From positions 1 to 59,163 of the forward strand of contig NZ_JAKJIC010000024.1 in assembly GCF_021864535.1 (NCBI RefSeq): 59,163 bases of DNA. Reading direction: 5' to 3'. Position numbers and translations under genes: made by a program. The stretch's first letter is position 1. Each line of letters starts with the position of its first letter. Of this stretch, positions 46,307 to 55,648 are shown in pieces. This stretch comes from Oryzibacter oryziterrae. GTDB lineage: Bacteria; Pseudomonadota; Alphaproteobacteria; Rhizobiales; Pleomorphomonadaceae. A model generated the notes under the pieces. The model ran no database searches. It was not told the origin of the DNA and saw only the letters and a program-made list of their open reading frames with translations.

Positions 46307-48712
46307 ATGACTTCCGCCCTCGATCTCTCCTGGCACCTTGTCGTCACCGAAGCCGGGCGCTTTGCCCTGCCCTCCGAAGTGTCGGGAGACCGCCTGCCCG
46401 CCTCCGCCCCCGGCACCGCGGCGGGCGCCCTGGCCGAAGCAGGCCTCTGGTCGCCCGGCACGCCGTTGAAGCTCCACGACAAGGACGTCTGGTATCGCGC
46501 GACGGTGCCGGCGACCGGCCGCTTCACGCTCGATCTTGCCGGCCTTGCCACCATCGCCGAGGTCTACCTGGGCGACACCTGCCTGCTGACGAGCCGCAAT
46601 GCCTACCGGCGTCACCGCCTGCCGCTCGACCTTGCCGCCGGCGACAGCCTGTCGATCGCCTTCCGCGCCCTCGCCCCGCATCTTCAGGTGAAGGGGCCGC
46701 GCGCCCGCTGGCGCGTGCCCATGATCCCCGAGCAAGGCCTCCGCCTCGTCCGCACGCCGCTCATCGGCCACATGCCCGGCTGGACCCCGCCCGTCGACAT
46801 CGTCGGTCCCTTCCGCGCCTGCACCCTCTTGCCCCAGGCACCCTTCGAGATCGTAAGCTGCACCACGCGCATGGACGGCAGCACCGGCCACGTCCAAATA
46901 GTTATCCGGCTTATAAATGACGAAGCAGCCACCTTCCACTGCGGCAAATTCAAGGAAAAACTCGCGCAAAACGGCGATATTTATTCGGCTAATATTTCGA
47001 TTCCCGACGCACCCCTGTGGTGGCCGCATACCCACGGCCCCCAGCCGCTTCTGCCCCTCGCACTGACCGTCGGCGACACACGCATTGATATAGGTCACGC
47101 GGGGTTTCGCACAATCGAAAGCAATTCCGAATCCGGCTTTGGATTAACCGTCAACGGCGAAGCCGTCTTCTGTCGCGGCGCCGTCTGGACTGAAGCTGAC
47201 CCGATCGGCCTCGGCGCGAGCCGTGCCGTCTACGAGCCTTTCCTCGTCAAGGCGCGTGAGGCCGGCATGAACATGATCCGCGTCGGCGGCACCATGATCC
47301 CGCCCGGCCGCGCCTTCTACGAAGTCTGCGACGAGCTTGGCCTGATGGTCTGGCAGGAGTTCCCCTTCGCCAACTTCGACTATCCCATCGCCGATCCCGA
47401 TTTCCGCGCCGAGGTCGAGGCCGAGAGTGCTGACCTCTTGTCGACGATCGGCACCGCCCCGTCGCTCACCGTGCTCTGCGGCGGCTCGGAGGCCGCCCAG
47501 CAGGCCGCCATGATGGGCCTGCCCTCCGATCGCTGGCCCGGCCCGCTCTATGACGAGGTACTGCCTGCGATCGCCGCCCGCCATCGGCCCGACGTCCCCT
47601 ATGTGCCCAACTCCCCCAGCGGCGGGCCGCTGCCCTTCCTGCCCAATGCCGGCGTCGGCCACTATTATGGCGTCGGCGCCTACAAGCGCCCGCTGGAGGA
47701 CGCCCGCCGCGCCGCCGTCGGCTTTGCCGCCGAATGCCTTGCCTTCTCCAACATCCCCGAGGCCGACCACCTCGACCGGCATCTGCCCGGCGTGCCACCG
47801 CACGATCCGCGCTGGAAGGCTACCGTCCCGCGCGACCTCTCGGCCTCCTGGGATTTCGAGGATGTGCGCGAGCATTACCTGCGGGAGGTCTTCAAGGTCG
47901 ACCCCGACCGCCTGCGCCGGGAGAACCTCGCCCTCTGGCTCGACCTCGGCCGCCTCGTCACGGGCCACGTCATGGCCGAGACTTTCGCCGAGTGGCGCCG
48001 GGCCGCCGCCCCCACTCAGGGCGCGCTCGTCTGGACACTGATGGACCTCGCCCCCGGTGCCGGCTGGGGCCTGATCGACAGCGACGGCACGCCGAAGCCC
48101 GCCTGGCATCTTGTCAGGCGCGCGCTGCAGCCGGTCCAGGTGCTGCTCACCGACGAGGGCACCAACGGCCTCTCGGTCCACCTCATCAACGAGACCGCCG
48201 ACGCCATCGCCGCCAGGCTCGAACTCCTCTGCCTGAAGGATGGACGCACCCCGATCATCCGCCGCAGCCACGAGATCGAGCTCGCCCCGCGCTCCAATGT
48301 CGAACGCTCCGCCTATGACCTGATCGGCGCCTTCTTCGACATCACCTATGCCTATCGCTTCGGTCCGCCGGGCCACGACGTCACGGTTGTCAGACTGGTC
48401 GACGCCACCACCGGCACACCTCTCTCCGAGGCCTTCCACCATCCGCTCGGACTCGATCACAACCGCCTTCAACCGGACGTTCGCGTCACCTGCGACATCG
48501 GCGAGGTCTGCGACATGTACACCGAGGTCGTGTTACATGCAGATGCCTATGTCCCCTGGGTCCACGCGACATTTCCGCGACATTCCTGCCGGCACAACTG
48601 GCTGCCGCTTGTCCCCGGCCACCCGCACAGGCTGCGCCTTGAGGGCACCGGCCCGGTCAGCGGCACGATCGCGCTGCCCGGCGGCCGCATCCTCGCAACC
48701 CTCGGCGGCTGA
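46307..48712 (+). CDS. Glycoside hydrolase family 2 protein (beta-mannosidase-like)
   Basis: The 801-residue protein follows the GH2 plan: N-terminal jelly-roll (WYRATVPATGRFTLDLAGLATIAEVYLGDT), immunoglobulin-like domain, and TIM barrel starting near FCRGAVWTEAD with REAGMNMIRVGGTMIPPGRAFYEVCDELGLMVWQEFPFANFDYP, the usual beta-mannosidase core. The acid/base glutamate is probably the E of VLCGGSEAAQQ and the nucleophile that of FAAECLAFSN; both regions deviate somewhat from the consensus. No signal peptide is seen, so it is probably cytoplasmic. Bases 46896-47145 are clearly AT-richer with rare codons. The ATG at 46307 lies at the start of the conserved part; its ribosome site is not clear. 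Confidence 0.82.
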   Translation: MTSALDLSWHLVVTEAGRFALPSEVSGDRLPASAPGTAAGALAEAGLWSPGTPLKLHDKDVWYRATVPATGRFTLDLAGLATIAEVYLGDTCLLTSRNAYRRHRLPLDLAAGDSLSIAFRALAPHLQVKGPRARWRVPMIPEQGLRLVRTPLIGHMPGWTPPVDIVGPFRACTLLPQAPFEIVSCTTRMDGSTGHVQIVIRLINDEAATFHCGKFKEKLAQNGDIYSANISIPDAPLWWPHTHGPQPLLPLALTVGDTRIDIGHAGFRTIESNSESGFGLTVNGEAVFCRGAVWTEADPIGLGASRAVYEPFLVKAREAGMNMIRVGGTMIPPGRAFYEVCDELGLMVWQEFPFANFDYPIADPDFRAEVEAESADLLSTIGTAPSLTVLCGGSEAAQQAAMMGLPSDRWPGPLYDEVLPAIAARHRPDVPYVPNSPSGGPLPFLPNAGVGHYYGVGAYKRPLEDARRAAVGFAAECLAFSNIPEADHLDRHLPGVPPHDPRWKATVPRDLSASWDFEDVREHYLREVFKVDPDRLRRENLALWLDLGRLVTGHVMAETFAEWRRAAAPTQGALVWTLMDLAPGAGWGLIDSDGTPKPAWHLVRRALQPVQVLLTDEGTNGLSVHLINETADAIAARLELLCLKDGRTPIIRRSHEIELAPRSNVERSAYDLIGAFFDITYAYRFGPPGHDVTVVRLVDATTGTPLSEAFHHPLGLDHNRLQPDVRVTCDIGEVCDMYTEVVLHADAYVPWVHATFPRHSCRHNWLPLVPGHPHRLRLEGTGPVSGTIALPGGRILATLGG

Positions 48713-48721
48713 CGGCGCGTA

Positions 48722-49597
48722 TCAGCCGTCCCGCAGCGTCAGCCACAGGCCCGCGTGATCCACATCCCCATGATTTTCATAGGTTTTCCGGAAGAGATCC
48801 AGCGCCAGCCGCGTGAACGGGTCGCTCGCCCCGGCAGCCTCGGCGACGCGCGCCGCATTCTCCAGATCCTTGATCTGTAACGATGTTCTGCCGCCGGGCA
48901 CGAAATCGCGGTCCGTCATGCGCTCTCCGTGCAGGTCGAGGATCCGGCTCTCGGCAAACCCACCCCTCAGCGCCGCCCGCACCGCCTTCGGGTCCGCCCC
49001 CGCCTTTTCCGCCATCACCAGCGCCTCGGCCACCGCCCCGATGGTGATGCCGACGATCATCTGGTTGGCAAGCTTGGCCACCTGCCCGGCCCCGCTCGGC
49101 CCCACCAGAAGCGGCCGCCCCATCAGCTCGAGCACCGGCTTAACCCGTTCGAACACCTCGGCTTTTCCGCCCGCCATGATCGCCAGCGTCGCAGCTTCCG
49201 CCCCCTTGGTGCCACCGGAAACCGGCGCATCCAGATGCTCGATCCCGAGCGCCTCCAGCCGCACCGCGTGTGCGCGCGCCTCCTCTGGGGCAATCGAGCT
49301 CATGTCGATCACCATCGCCCCCGCCTTCATGGCAGCGGCGGCGCCCTGGTCGAACAGCACCTCGGCCACCGTCTCGCCCCTGGACAGCATGGTGATCACC
49401 ACATCGGCGCCCGCAACGGCCTCCGCCGGTGTCATCGCCACTCGGGCACCCAGCTCCTTGAACGGCAAGGCCTTGTCGGGACTGCGATTCCACACCGTCA
49501 CCCGATGCCCGGCGGAGATCAGATGCGGCGCCTGCCGCGACCCCATCAGCCCCATTCCCAGAAAGGCGATGCTCGTCTTGTCAGCCTCGATTGCCAT
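48722..49597 (-). CDS. NAD(P)-dependent beta-hydroxyacid dehydrogenase (3-hydroxyisobutyrate dehydrogenase family)
   Basis: The 291-residue protein starts with the Rossmann motif IAFLGMGLMGSRQAPHLISAGHRVTVWNRS, then VVITMLSRGETV, the substrate loop LDAPVSGGTKGAEAATLAIMAGG, and the catalytic lysine in AGQVAKLANQMIVG. This covers tartronate-semialdehyde reductase, 3-hydroxyisobutyrate dehydrogenase and succinic-semialdehyde (GLYR) reductases; which one applies is not decidable. The ATG at 49597 is eight bases past the tamB stop; a TTG at 49609 overlapping that stop is also possible. It is thus the last gene of the tamA-tamB operon, a surprising neighbour for an outer-membrane assembly system. 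Confidence 0.87.
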   Translation of the reverse strand: MAIEADKTSIAFLGMGLMGSRQAPHLISAGHRVTVWNRSPDKALPFKELGARVAMTPAEAVAGADVVITMLSRGETVAEVLFDQGAAAAMKAGAMVIDMSSIAPEEARAHAVRLEALGIEHLDAPVSGGTKGAEAATLAIMAGGKAEVFERVKPVLELMGRPLLVGPSGAGQVAKLANQMIVGITIGAVAEALVMAEKAGADPKAVRAALRGGFAESRILDLHGERMTDRDFVPGGRTSLQIKDLENAARVAEAAGASDPFTRLALDLFRKTYENHGDVDHAGLWLTLRDG

Positions 49598-49605
49598 GTT
49601 CGCAC

Positions 49606-52600
49606 TCAATATTCGTGTTCGTAATAGACGCCCACCTTCGACTCGGCCTGCGTCGCTTCCGCCTTGGCCTTGAGGTCGTTGGTGATGTCGAGATTGACCG
49701 CCACACCGCTCTGGCCGTTGCCACCGGCGGTGACGCCAAGATAAACCTTTTCAGTGATATAGCGCCCGGCCTTCACCGCCGCATTGCCGTTCTTGTCGGT
49801 GGTCACGTCGAGATCGTCGAGCCCGATGGAACTGCGCAGGCGGTCGAGCAAGCCGTTGTCGCGGCCCCCGCCGGCCAATTGCGCCACCGCCGTCGCCAGC
49901 AGCCCGATCTGCACCGGCGACAGCTCCGACATCGACCGCTTGAACAGGAAACGCGCCAGAATCTCGTCCTGCGGCAGCTCCGGCGAGGAACTCAGCACGA
50001 TCTGCGGGTCCGACGCCCGGCCCGTCACGGAGGCGGTAACCGAAATCTGGTCGGACTCGGTTGTCGCCGAGAAGTCGATGGACGGGTCGAGATCGCCGGT
50101 CAGCGTCACGCTGCCGCGGTCAAATGTGATGCGCTGGCCGATCACGTCCACCCGTCCACGGATCAGGTTGAAACTGCCGATCGGCTGGACATTATCGAGC
50201 GTTCCCAGCACCTTGAGCGAACCACCCAGCTCGGCATCGATGCCGCGTCCGCGCACGAACAGCCGTGCCGGCGCCCGGATCTCAAGGTTCAGCCCCACGC
50301 TGCCGGAGACGCTGCCGCCCTTCTTGGGCGCCGCCGCCACGATCCGCTCCAGCGTCCGTTTGACGTTGGGCGGCGGGAGCCGATGCTTGACGTCGAGGAT
50401 GTTGGCGCTGGCGCCCATGCCCTCGGGAATGGTGATCTCCGCCCGCGCCACGTCGATGCCGCCGGCGACGGCAAGACCGCCTGTCACCGATCCCTTGATG
50501 GAAATATCCCCACCGACCGTGGCCGTGATAATCTTGCCGTCAGTCACCTTGGTCTTGCCGAAGGTGACGTTGAGATCAACCGGCAGGCCGGCATTGGGAT
50601 CAAGACCGATCGAACCCTTGAGCCCCACCTGCCCGCCACCATTGAGCACGGCGCTGAAGCTGTCGACAACGGCCGCCTTCGGCGTCAGGTTCAGGCGCAA
50701 GGCGATGCCGGTCAGCCGGTTGGTGCTCTGGGGATCGACAAGGCTGCCGTCCGCCACCTGTACCGAGCCGCCAAAGCGGGGGTCGGCAAGCGAACCGCTG
50801 ACGAGAATGTCTGCCGTCGCCGTCCCCTGAACGCGAGCGCCGCGGACCGCCAGCAGACGATTGCCCAGCGCCAGGGGGATCGTTGCCTTGGCTTTCACGT
50901 CGAGACCAGCCCCCGACAACGGCACCCGGCCTGCGGCGTCAACGGACAGCCCGGGATCGCCGGAAACCTTAAGCGATTGGAAATCAACGGTATTATTGGC
51001 ATATTGCCCCTTGGCCGCCACCGTGAAGGGGGCAAGACCCGCCTGGACGGCCTGGCTCGCCGACACCCCTCGCAGCGTCACGGCAAAGCGGGTCGCCTGC
51101 AAAGTTCCCTCCGCCGTCGCCTCAACCGAGGCCACCTTGACGCCACCGGAACTGACCGCCTCCGCCGTGCCCTTGCCGGTCACCGCGGCTGCGCCGAACA
51201 GGTCGGAGATCTCCGCCGAAAGGGTCGCCGCGCCGACGCTGCTGCCCTCCACGCGCAGGCCACTCGCCTTGACGGCGACCTCTGCCGCCTGCTGTCCGCC
51301 AACAGAGGTCAGCCCCACAGTGCCCTTCACCGCCCCATGCGCCTCCACCAGCGCCAGCGGCGCCAGAGCGGCAATGTCGGGCGAATCCATGGCCAGTTGC
51401 CCGTCCATCAGCCTCGCGGGCGACAGCCGGACATCGCCTGAAATCCTGGTCTTTCCCGCCGAAAGCTTCAACCCGGAAAAGCTCCGGCTGCCATCCTCCC
51501 CGCTGCCGAGGCTCGCCGCCACTTGCAGCGGGACCTTGTCCAACGCCCCACCGCCGGAAAGACGTCCGTCGAGCTTCGCCCCGTCGAGTTGCCCGTCAAA
51601 GGCGATCTTGAGCGGCTTGAGATCATGCCCCCTGAGCCGCAGCCCGGGCGAGGAAAGATCGGCGGTCACGTCAAACGGGGCACCGCTGCCGCCGAGATGC
51701 ACCCGCGCGGCGAGCGGGCCGGAGGCTTCGTCCAACATCTTGTTGAGATTGTGGATTTCAGCGCTCGCCGTAACATCGGTCACTGCCTTGGCCTGCTGTC
51801 CGTCTAGGGTCAGCGAGAAGGCCTCACCGCCGAGCGTGACACCGTCGAACAGCACCCCGCCCGTATCCCGGCGCACGCGCCCGGCCACCGACACCACACC
51901 CGCCAGCAGCCGATCCGCCGCGGCAGCGCCAAGGGTCACATCCGTCGCCTTGCCGTCGAGCACCAGATCGAAAGCGCCGGTCATCGGCGTGAGACCGCCG
52001 GTCGTCGACAGCGACAACGCCCCGGACAGCGGCCGCCCCGCAAGACCCGACGCCGGGCGCAAGTCCGCCATTTCGATCTGCTGCTTGCCGGAGATCATGC
52101 CACCGGTCACTTCACCCGAGAAGCGCGCCGCCGCCGTCGGCGTGCTCAGTTCTGCAAGGTCGATGACAAGTGGATGGCCCCCGCTCCAGTTGCCGGCCGC
52201 CTTGAAGGCTGCTTCCCCACCGACGGCCTTCGCCAGATCCGGGTCGCCCGGCTGCAGGCCTTGGGTCGCGCCGGCCAGATCGAAGGTCACATGCCGGTCA
52301 GCAGCCCGATCCAGCGCCTCGGCGACACCGCCGCCGCGCAAGGTCACGCGGTCCGCCTTGCCGGCGGATGTCACCAGTGTATCGGCGTCAAGGTCCAGCG
52401 ACCAACGCCCGCCCTGGCCGAACACCAGTGCAAACCGGGCGCCGCCCAGCCCGGTCGTCGAGGAGGCCCCGCCAATCGGCAGGAAGCTGCCGTCCTTGCC
52501 AAGCTTCCCCTTGAGATCAAGCGCCGTCGGAAACCCGTCTGCCGCCAACTGGGCGGACCCGTCGAGGCTCAACACCGGCGCGGCCAGCGTCAGCCGATCG

Positions 52601-53532
52601 ATGGCAATCCGCCCGTCGCCGCCATAGCGCCCGTCGAGATCGAAATGCCCATCGCCGGCGAGATAAAGCGCATAATCGGGCTGCACCAGCGGGCTGAGAT
52701 CGCCATTCATCTGGCTCGCAAAGCGATAGCCGTCACCATCGGCAGAGATCGTGGTCTTGCCCGAAAGCAGTCTGCGGCTGTCGCTGTCGAAGGCCACATC
52801 CGCGGAAAAATCGCTGAGCGGCCCCGTTCCCTTCACCGTCAGGTCCAGTGCCGGTCGCTCAGGGATGCCGAGCACGCCCGAGAGCATGCCGCCCTTCGGC
52901 TCGTGCAACCCGAAGTCGAGGTCAAGCGTCTTGGTGCCGCCGTCGAAATTCGCCTTGACCGCCAGCTTGGCCGGCTGGCCGTCAATGCGTTCAATGGCAA
53001 GATTGGAGGTGAGCGATCCACCGGACAGCGACAGCGCACCTTCCACGGTCAGCAGCGCGTCCTCGCCCATCACCGGAGCGGACAGAGCCACTTCACCGAT
53101 CCGCAGCTTGCCGATCTCCACGGCCACCGGCAACTCCGGCACCGAGAAGCCTTCGCTCGCCGCCGGCGTCACCGTGTCGGCCGGCAGAGGCTTGCGGATC
53201 ACCTCGAGGCGATCGGCCTCCAGCGTATCGACACTGAGCGTCCCCGTCAGCAGTGCCGTCCGGCTCCACTTGAGATGGGCGCCGAGGATCCGCAGCCAGA
53301 CACCCTGCCGGTCGGCAATGGTGATCTCCGGCAGCGTCACGTCGGAGGAAAGCGCGCCATCGATCGCACTGATCGCAATCTTGCGATCGGGCGTCGAGAG
53401 CTTCTCCTCGACCCAGTTCAGAAAGGCTCCCTTCTCGGCACTGACAGTGTCATCGGCCAGGACAGGACCGACCGAGACCACACCGAGGAGACACAGGACG
53501 GCGACGAACGCGCCAACAATCAACTTCCGCAC
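49606..53532 (-). CDS. tamB: Translocation and assembly module protein TamB
   Basis: Inner-membrane-anchored periplasm-spanning protein that works with TamA in outer-membrane protein insertion or phospholipid transport. The 1308-residue product has an N-terminal signal/anchor (VRKLIVGAFVAVLCLLGVVSVGPVLA), a very long beta-rich repetitive body with AsmA-like segments, and the conserved C-terminal TamB (DUF490) domain (FSATTESDQISVTASVTGRASDPQIVLSSSPELPQDEILARFLF, ending YYEHEY). The start is GTG at 53532 with an outstanding GAGGAGG site; the open frame upstream overlaps tamA and is not used. Ten bases separate it from tamA. Confidence 0.94.
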   Translation of the reverse strand: MRKLIVGAFVAVLCLLGVVSVGPVLADDTVSAEKGAFLNWVEEKLSTPDRKIAISAIDGALSSDVTLPEITIADRQGVWLRILGAHLKWSRTALLTGTLSVDTLEADRLEVIRKPLPADTVTPAASEGFSVPELPVAVEIGKLRIGEVALSAPVMGEDALLTVEGALSLSGGSLTSNLAIERIDGQPAKLAVKANFDGGTKTLDLDFGLHEPKGGMLSGVLGIPERPALDLTVKGTGPLSDFSADVAFDSDSRRLLSGKTTISADGDGYRFASQMNGDLSPLVQPDYALYLAGDGHFDLDGRYGGDGRIAIDRLTLAAPVLSLDGSAQLAADGFPTALDLKGKLGKDGSFLPIGGASSTTGLGGARFALVFGQGGRWSLDLDADTLVTSAGKADRVTLRGGGVAEALDRAADRHVTFDLAGATQGLQPGDPDLAKAVGGEAAFKAAGNWSGGHPLVIDLAELSTPTAAARFSGEVTGGMISGKQQIEMADLRPASGLAGRPLSGALSLSTTGGLTPMTGAFDLVLDGKATDVTLGAAAADRLLAGVVSVAGRVRRDTGGVLFDGVTLGGEAFSLTLDGQQAKAVTDVTASAEIHNLNKMLDEASGPLAARVHLGGSGAPFDVTADLSSPGLRLRGHDLKPLKIAFDGQLDGAKLDGRLSGGGALDKVPLQVAASLGSGEDGSRSFSGLKLSAGKTRISGDVRLSPARLMDGQLAMDSPDIAALAPLALVEAHGAVKGTVGLTSVGGQQAAEVAVKASGLRVEGSSVGAATLSAEISDLFGAAAVTGKGTAEAVSSGGVKVASVEATAEGTLQATRFAVTLRGVSASQAVQAGLAPFTVAAKGQYANNTVDFQSLKVSGDPGLSVDAAGRVPLSGAGLDVKAKATIPLALGNRLLAVRGARVQGTATADILVSGSLADPRFGGSVQVADGSLVDPQSTNRLTGIALRLNLTPKAAVVDSFSAVLNGGGQVGLKGSIGLDPNAGLPVDLNVTFGKTKVTDGKIITATVGGDISIKGSVTGGLAVAGGIDVARAEITIPEGMGASANILDVKHRLPPPNVKRTLERIVAAAPKKGGSVSGSVGLNLEIRAPARLFVRGRGIDAELGGSLKVLGTLDNVQPIGSFNLIRGRVDVIGQRITFDRGSVTLTGDLDPSIDFSATTESDQISVTASVTGRASDPQIVLSSSPELPQDEILARFLFKRSMSELSPVQIGLLATAVAQLAGGGRDNGLLDRLRSSIGLDDLDVTTDKNGNAAVKAGRYITEKVYLGVTAGGNGQSGVAVNLDITNDLKAKAEATQAESKVGVYYEHEY

Positions 53533-53542
53533 GTTCGCCTCC

Positions 53543-55462
53543 TCAGAAGCTCTGGCCGAGACCGGCATAGATGGCAAAGGACGGGTCTCCCGACCCGGGA
53601 TCGAGCGGCACGGCCATGTCGAGACGCACGGGTCCGAGACCGGTGTAATAGCGGATACCCGCACCGACACCGATCTTCACGCCGTCGTCAAAGTCCGGGT
53701 AGCTTGACGCAAAGGCGTTGCCGGCATCGGCGAAGATCACGGCACCGAAGCTGTCGGTCAGCTTGGCCCTGAGCTCGACCGACCCGTCGACATAGGACAG
53801 GCCGCCCACCACCTTGCCGCCGCTGGTAGGGCCAAGATTGCGATAGGAATAGCCCCGCACCGACGAACCGCCGCCGGCGTAGAACAGGCGACCGTTCGGC
53901 ATTTCGCTGGACGGCGCCCCGACCAGCGAACCAACGCCGAGACGGCCGGCCAGCACGAAGTCGCCGCTCGCGTCCATCGCCCAATAGCCCGTCGCCTTGG
54001 CCTCCGAGATCAGGCCCGTGTTGCCGAAGGAGAACTCCTGGAACGGCGTCAGCGCCAGTTGCGCCGTGAAGCCCTCGTGCGGGTCGGTCTTGCTGTCGCG
54101 GCTGTCATAGGCGAGCGTTGCCGGCAATCCCGCAAACAGGAACTTGTCGGTCCCCTCGGGGTCGCTGTCGCGCGACGCAGTGACGTCAACCCCGACGGTG
54201 CCGCTCAGATACTCGTCAAACGCATGCGCCAAGCCGAGCTTGGCCGTCACAGCGGTCTCGGTATAGCTGTCGTAGACGCTGCGGTTGGCCGACAGGCCTG
54301 CAGTCAGATCCGTGAACGGCGTGAAGATGCCCGGCTTGCTGAAATCAGCCGAAACGGCATAGGTGAAGTCGCCCACATTGGTGCCGTCGATGCCCGATAT
54401 CTCACCCGACAGCTTCAGCTGCTCGGCATGGCCGAACAGGTTGCGATGCTGCCAGTAGCCCTCAAGGCCGGCGCCGTCCAGGGTCGAGTAGGTGACGCCA
54501 CCGCCGAACACATGGAGCGGCCGCTCCGCCACATTCAACGTCAGGGGCAACTGACCGTTGGGGTCGAGTGTCTTGGCTTCCTCGATGCGCTGGCTGGAGA
54601 ACACGCCGAGACGGCGCAGGTTCTTCTCGCCACGCGCAATGACGGCGGGATCGTAGCGCTGCCCCGGCTGGATGCCGGTCATCCACGCCACATAGGCCGG
54701 GTCCATCGCGCTGGTACCAGTCACCGCCACGCCGCCGAAACGCGCGAGCGGGCCGGGATCGACCTTGATGCTGACATCGAGCGTGTTGCGGTCATGATTG
54801 GCCACCGTGTCGCGGCTGAGGATCGCCGCAAGCGGATGTCCTTGCCGCCGCCACGCGTCGATCAGCGCCTTCTCGCTGTCGACAACAGCACCTGCCCGTG
54901 CCGGCTGGCCGGACACAAGCCCGAGCCCTGTGGGCGTCGCAAGGGGACGATCGTCAGGCAGAGCGGGCGCCTGCCCGTCCACATGCACGTCGCCGAAATG
55001 AAACTCCGGGCCGGGATCCACCGTGATCTTCACAGCCACCGGGTTGGACAGCACAGCATCGGGCGCAATCCCGTCGGGATCCTTGCCGCCAACCGTAATG
55101 TCCACCGCCCCGCCATAATGGCCTTCGCGATAGAGAGCCGCGGTGATGCGGCCATATTCGGCGGCGACCTGAGAGAGAAAGGCCGCAGTCGACGGAGGCG
55201 GCCGATCTTCGCGTGCTGTCCACAAGGCCGAGGCGGCCTCGACGGCATCGCGCAAGGCGGAATCCGGCGAGGCCACGGAAACGTCGACCGTGTAGCGCTG
55301 GGCATCGGGTGACACGTCCGCCGCGGCATCCGGAGCAGCCTCGAAGAAGCGGTGCACGAAGACCTCAAAGGCAAGGGCCGGCTGCGCCGCAAAGGGCACA
55401 CCGACGAGAACCGCCATCAGGGCCAGGCTTGCGCCGGGGCGCCGCTCTCCACAGTTACGCAT
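53543..55462 (-). CDS. tamA: Outer-membrane assembly protein TamA (Omp85 family)
   Basis: The 639-residue Omp85 protein has a signal peptide (ending near residue 31, PALA), POTRA domains in the periplasmic part (about 35-330, e.g. FHFGDVHVDGQ and LARFGGVAVTGTSAMDP), and a 16-strand barrel domain with the Omp85 signature region GGGSSVRGYSYRNLGP (equivalent of the VRGY/F motif). It ends in a C-terminal phenylalanine (AIYAGLGQSF), as outer-membrane barrels do. Length suits TamA (about 600) rather than BamA (about 780). First gene of the tamA-tamB operon. Confidence 0.94.
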   Translation of the reverse strand: MRNCGERRPGASLALMAVLVGVPFAAQPALAFEVFVHRFFEAAPDAAADVSPDAQRYTVDVSVASPDSALRDAVEAASALWTAREDRPPPSTAAFLSQVAAEYGRITAALYREGHYGGAVDITVGGKDPDGIAPDAVLSNPVAVKITVDPGPEFHFGDVHVDGQAPALPDDRPLATPTGLGLVSGQPARAGAVVDSEKALIDAWRRQGHPLAAILSRDTVANHDRNTLDVSIKVDPGPLARFGGVAVTGTSAMDPAYVAWMTGIQPGQRYDPAVIARGEKNLRRLGVFSSQRIEEAKTLDPNGQLPLTLNVAERPLHVFGGGVTYSTLDGAGLEGYWQHRNLFGHAEQLKLSGEISGIDGTNVGDFTYAVSADFSKPGIFTPFTDLTAGLSANRSVYDSYTETAVTAKLGLAHAFDEYLSGTVGVDVTASRDSDPEGTDKFLFAGLPATLAYDSRDSKTDPHEGFTAQLALTPFQEFSFGNTGLISEAKATGYWAMDASGDFVLAGRLGVGSLVGAPSSEMPNGRLFYAGGGSSVRGYSYRNLGPTSGGKVVGGLSYVDGSVELRAKLTDSFGAVIFADAGNAFASSYPDFDDGVKIGVGAGIRYYTGLGPVRLDMAVPLDPGSGDPSFAIYAGLGQSF

Positions 55463-55648
55463 AACTCACTCTGCCTTGCACGCGCCCCATCCCCCGTCAC
55501 AAATCTAACTCAAATCGCAAGGCTCCGAAACAAGAGACACAGCTTTCCGGCCATTGCAGGCAAAACCATACGTTCACACCCCTTAAAGGCATGCATCTTA
55601 TGTTCAATATGAGTATCCTGACGCCGTCCTCTCTTGATTGAAGTTCCA

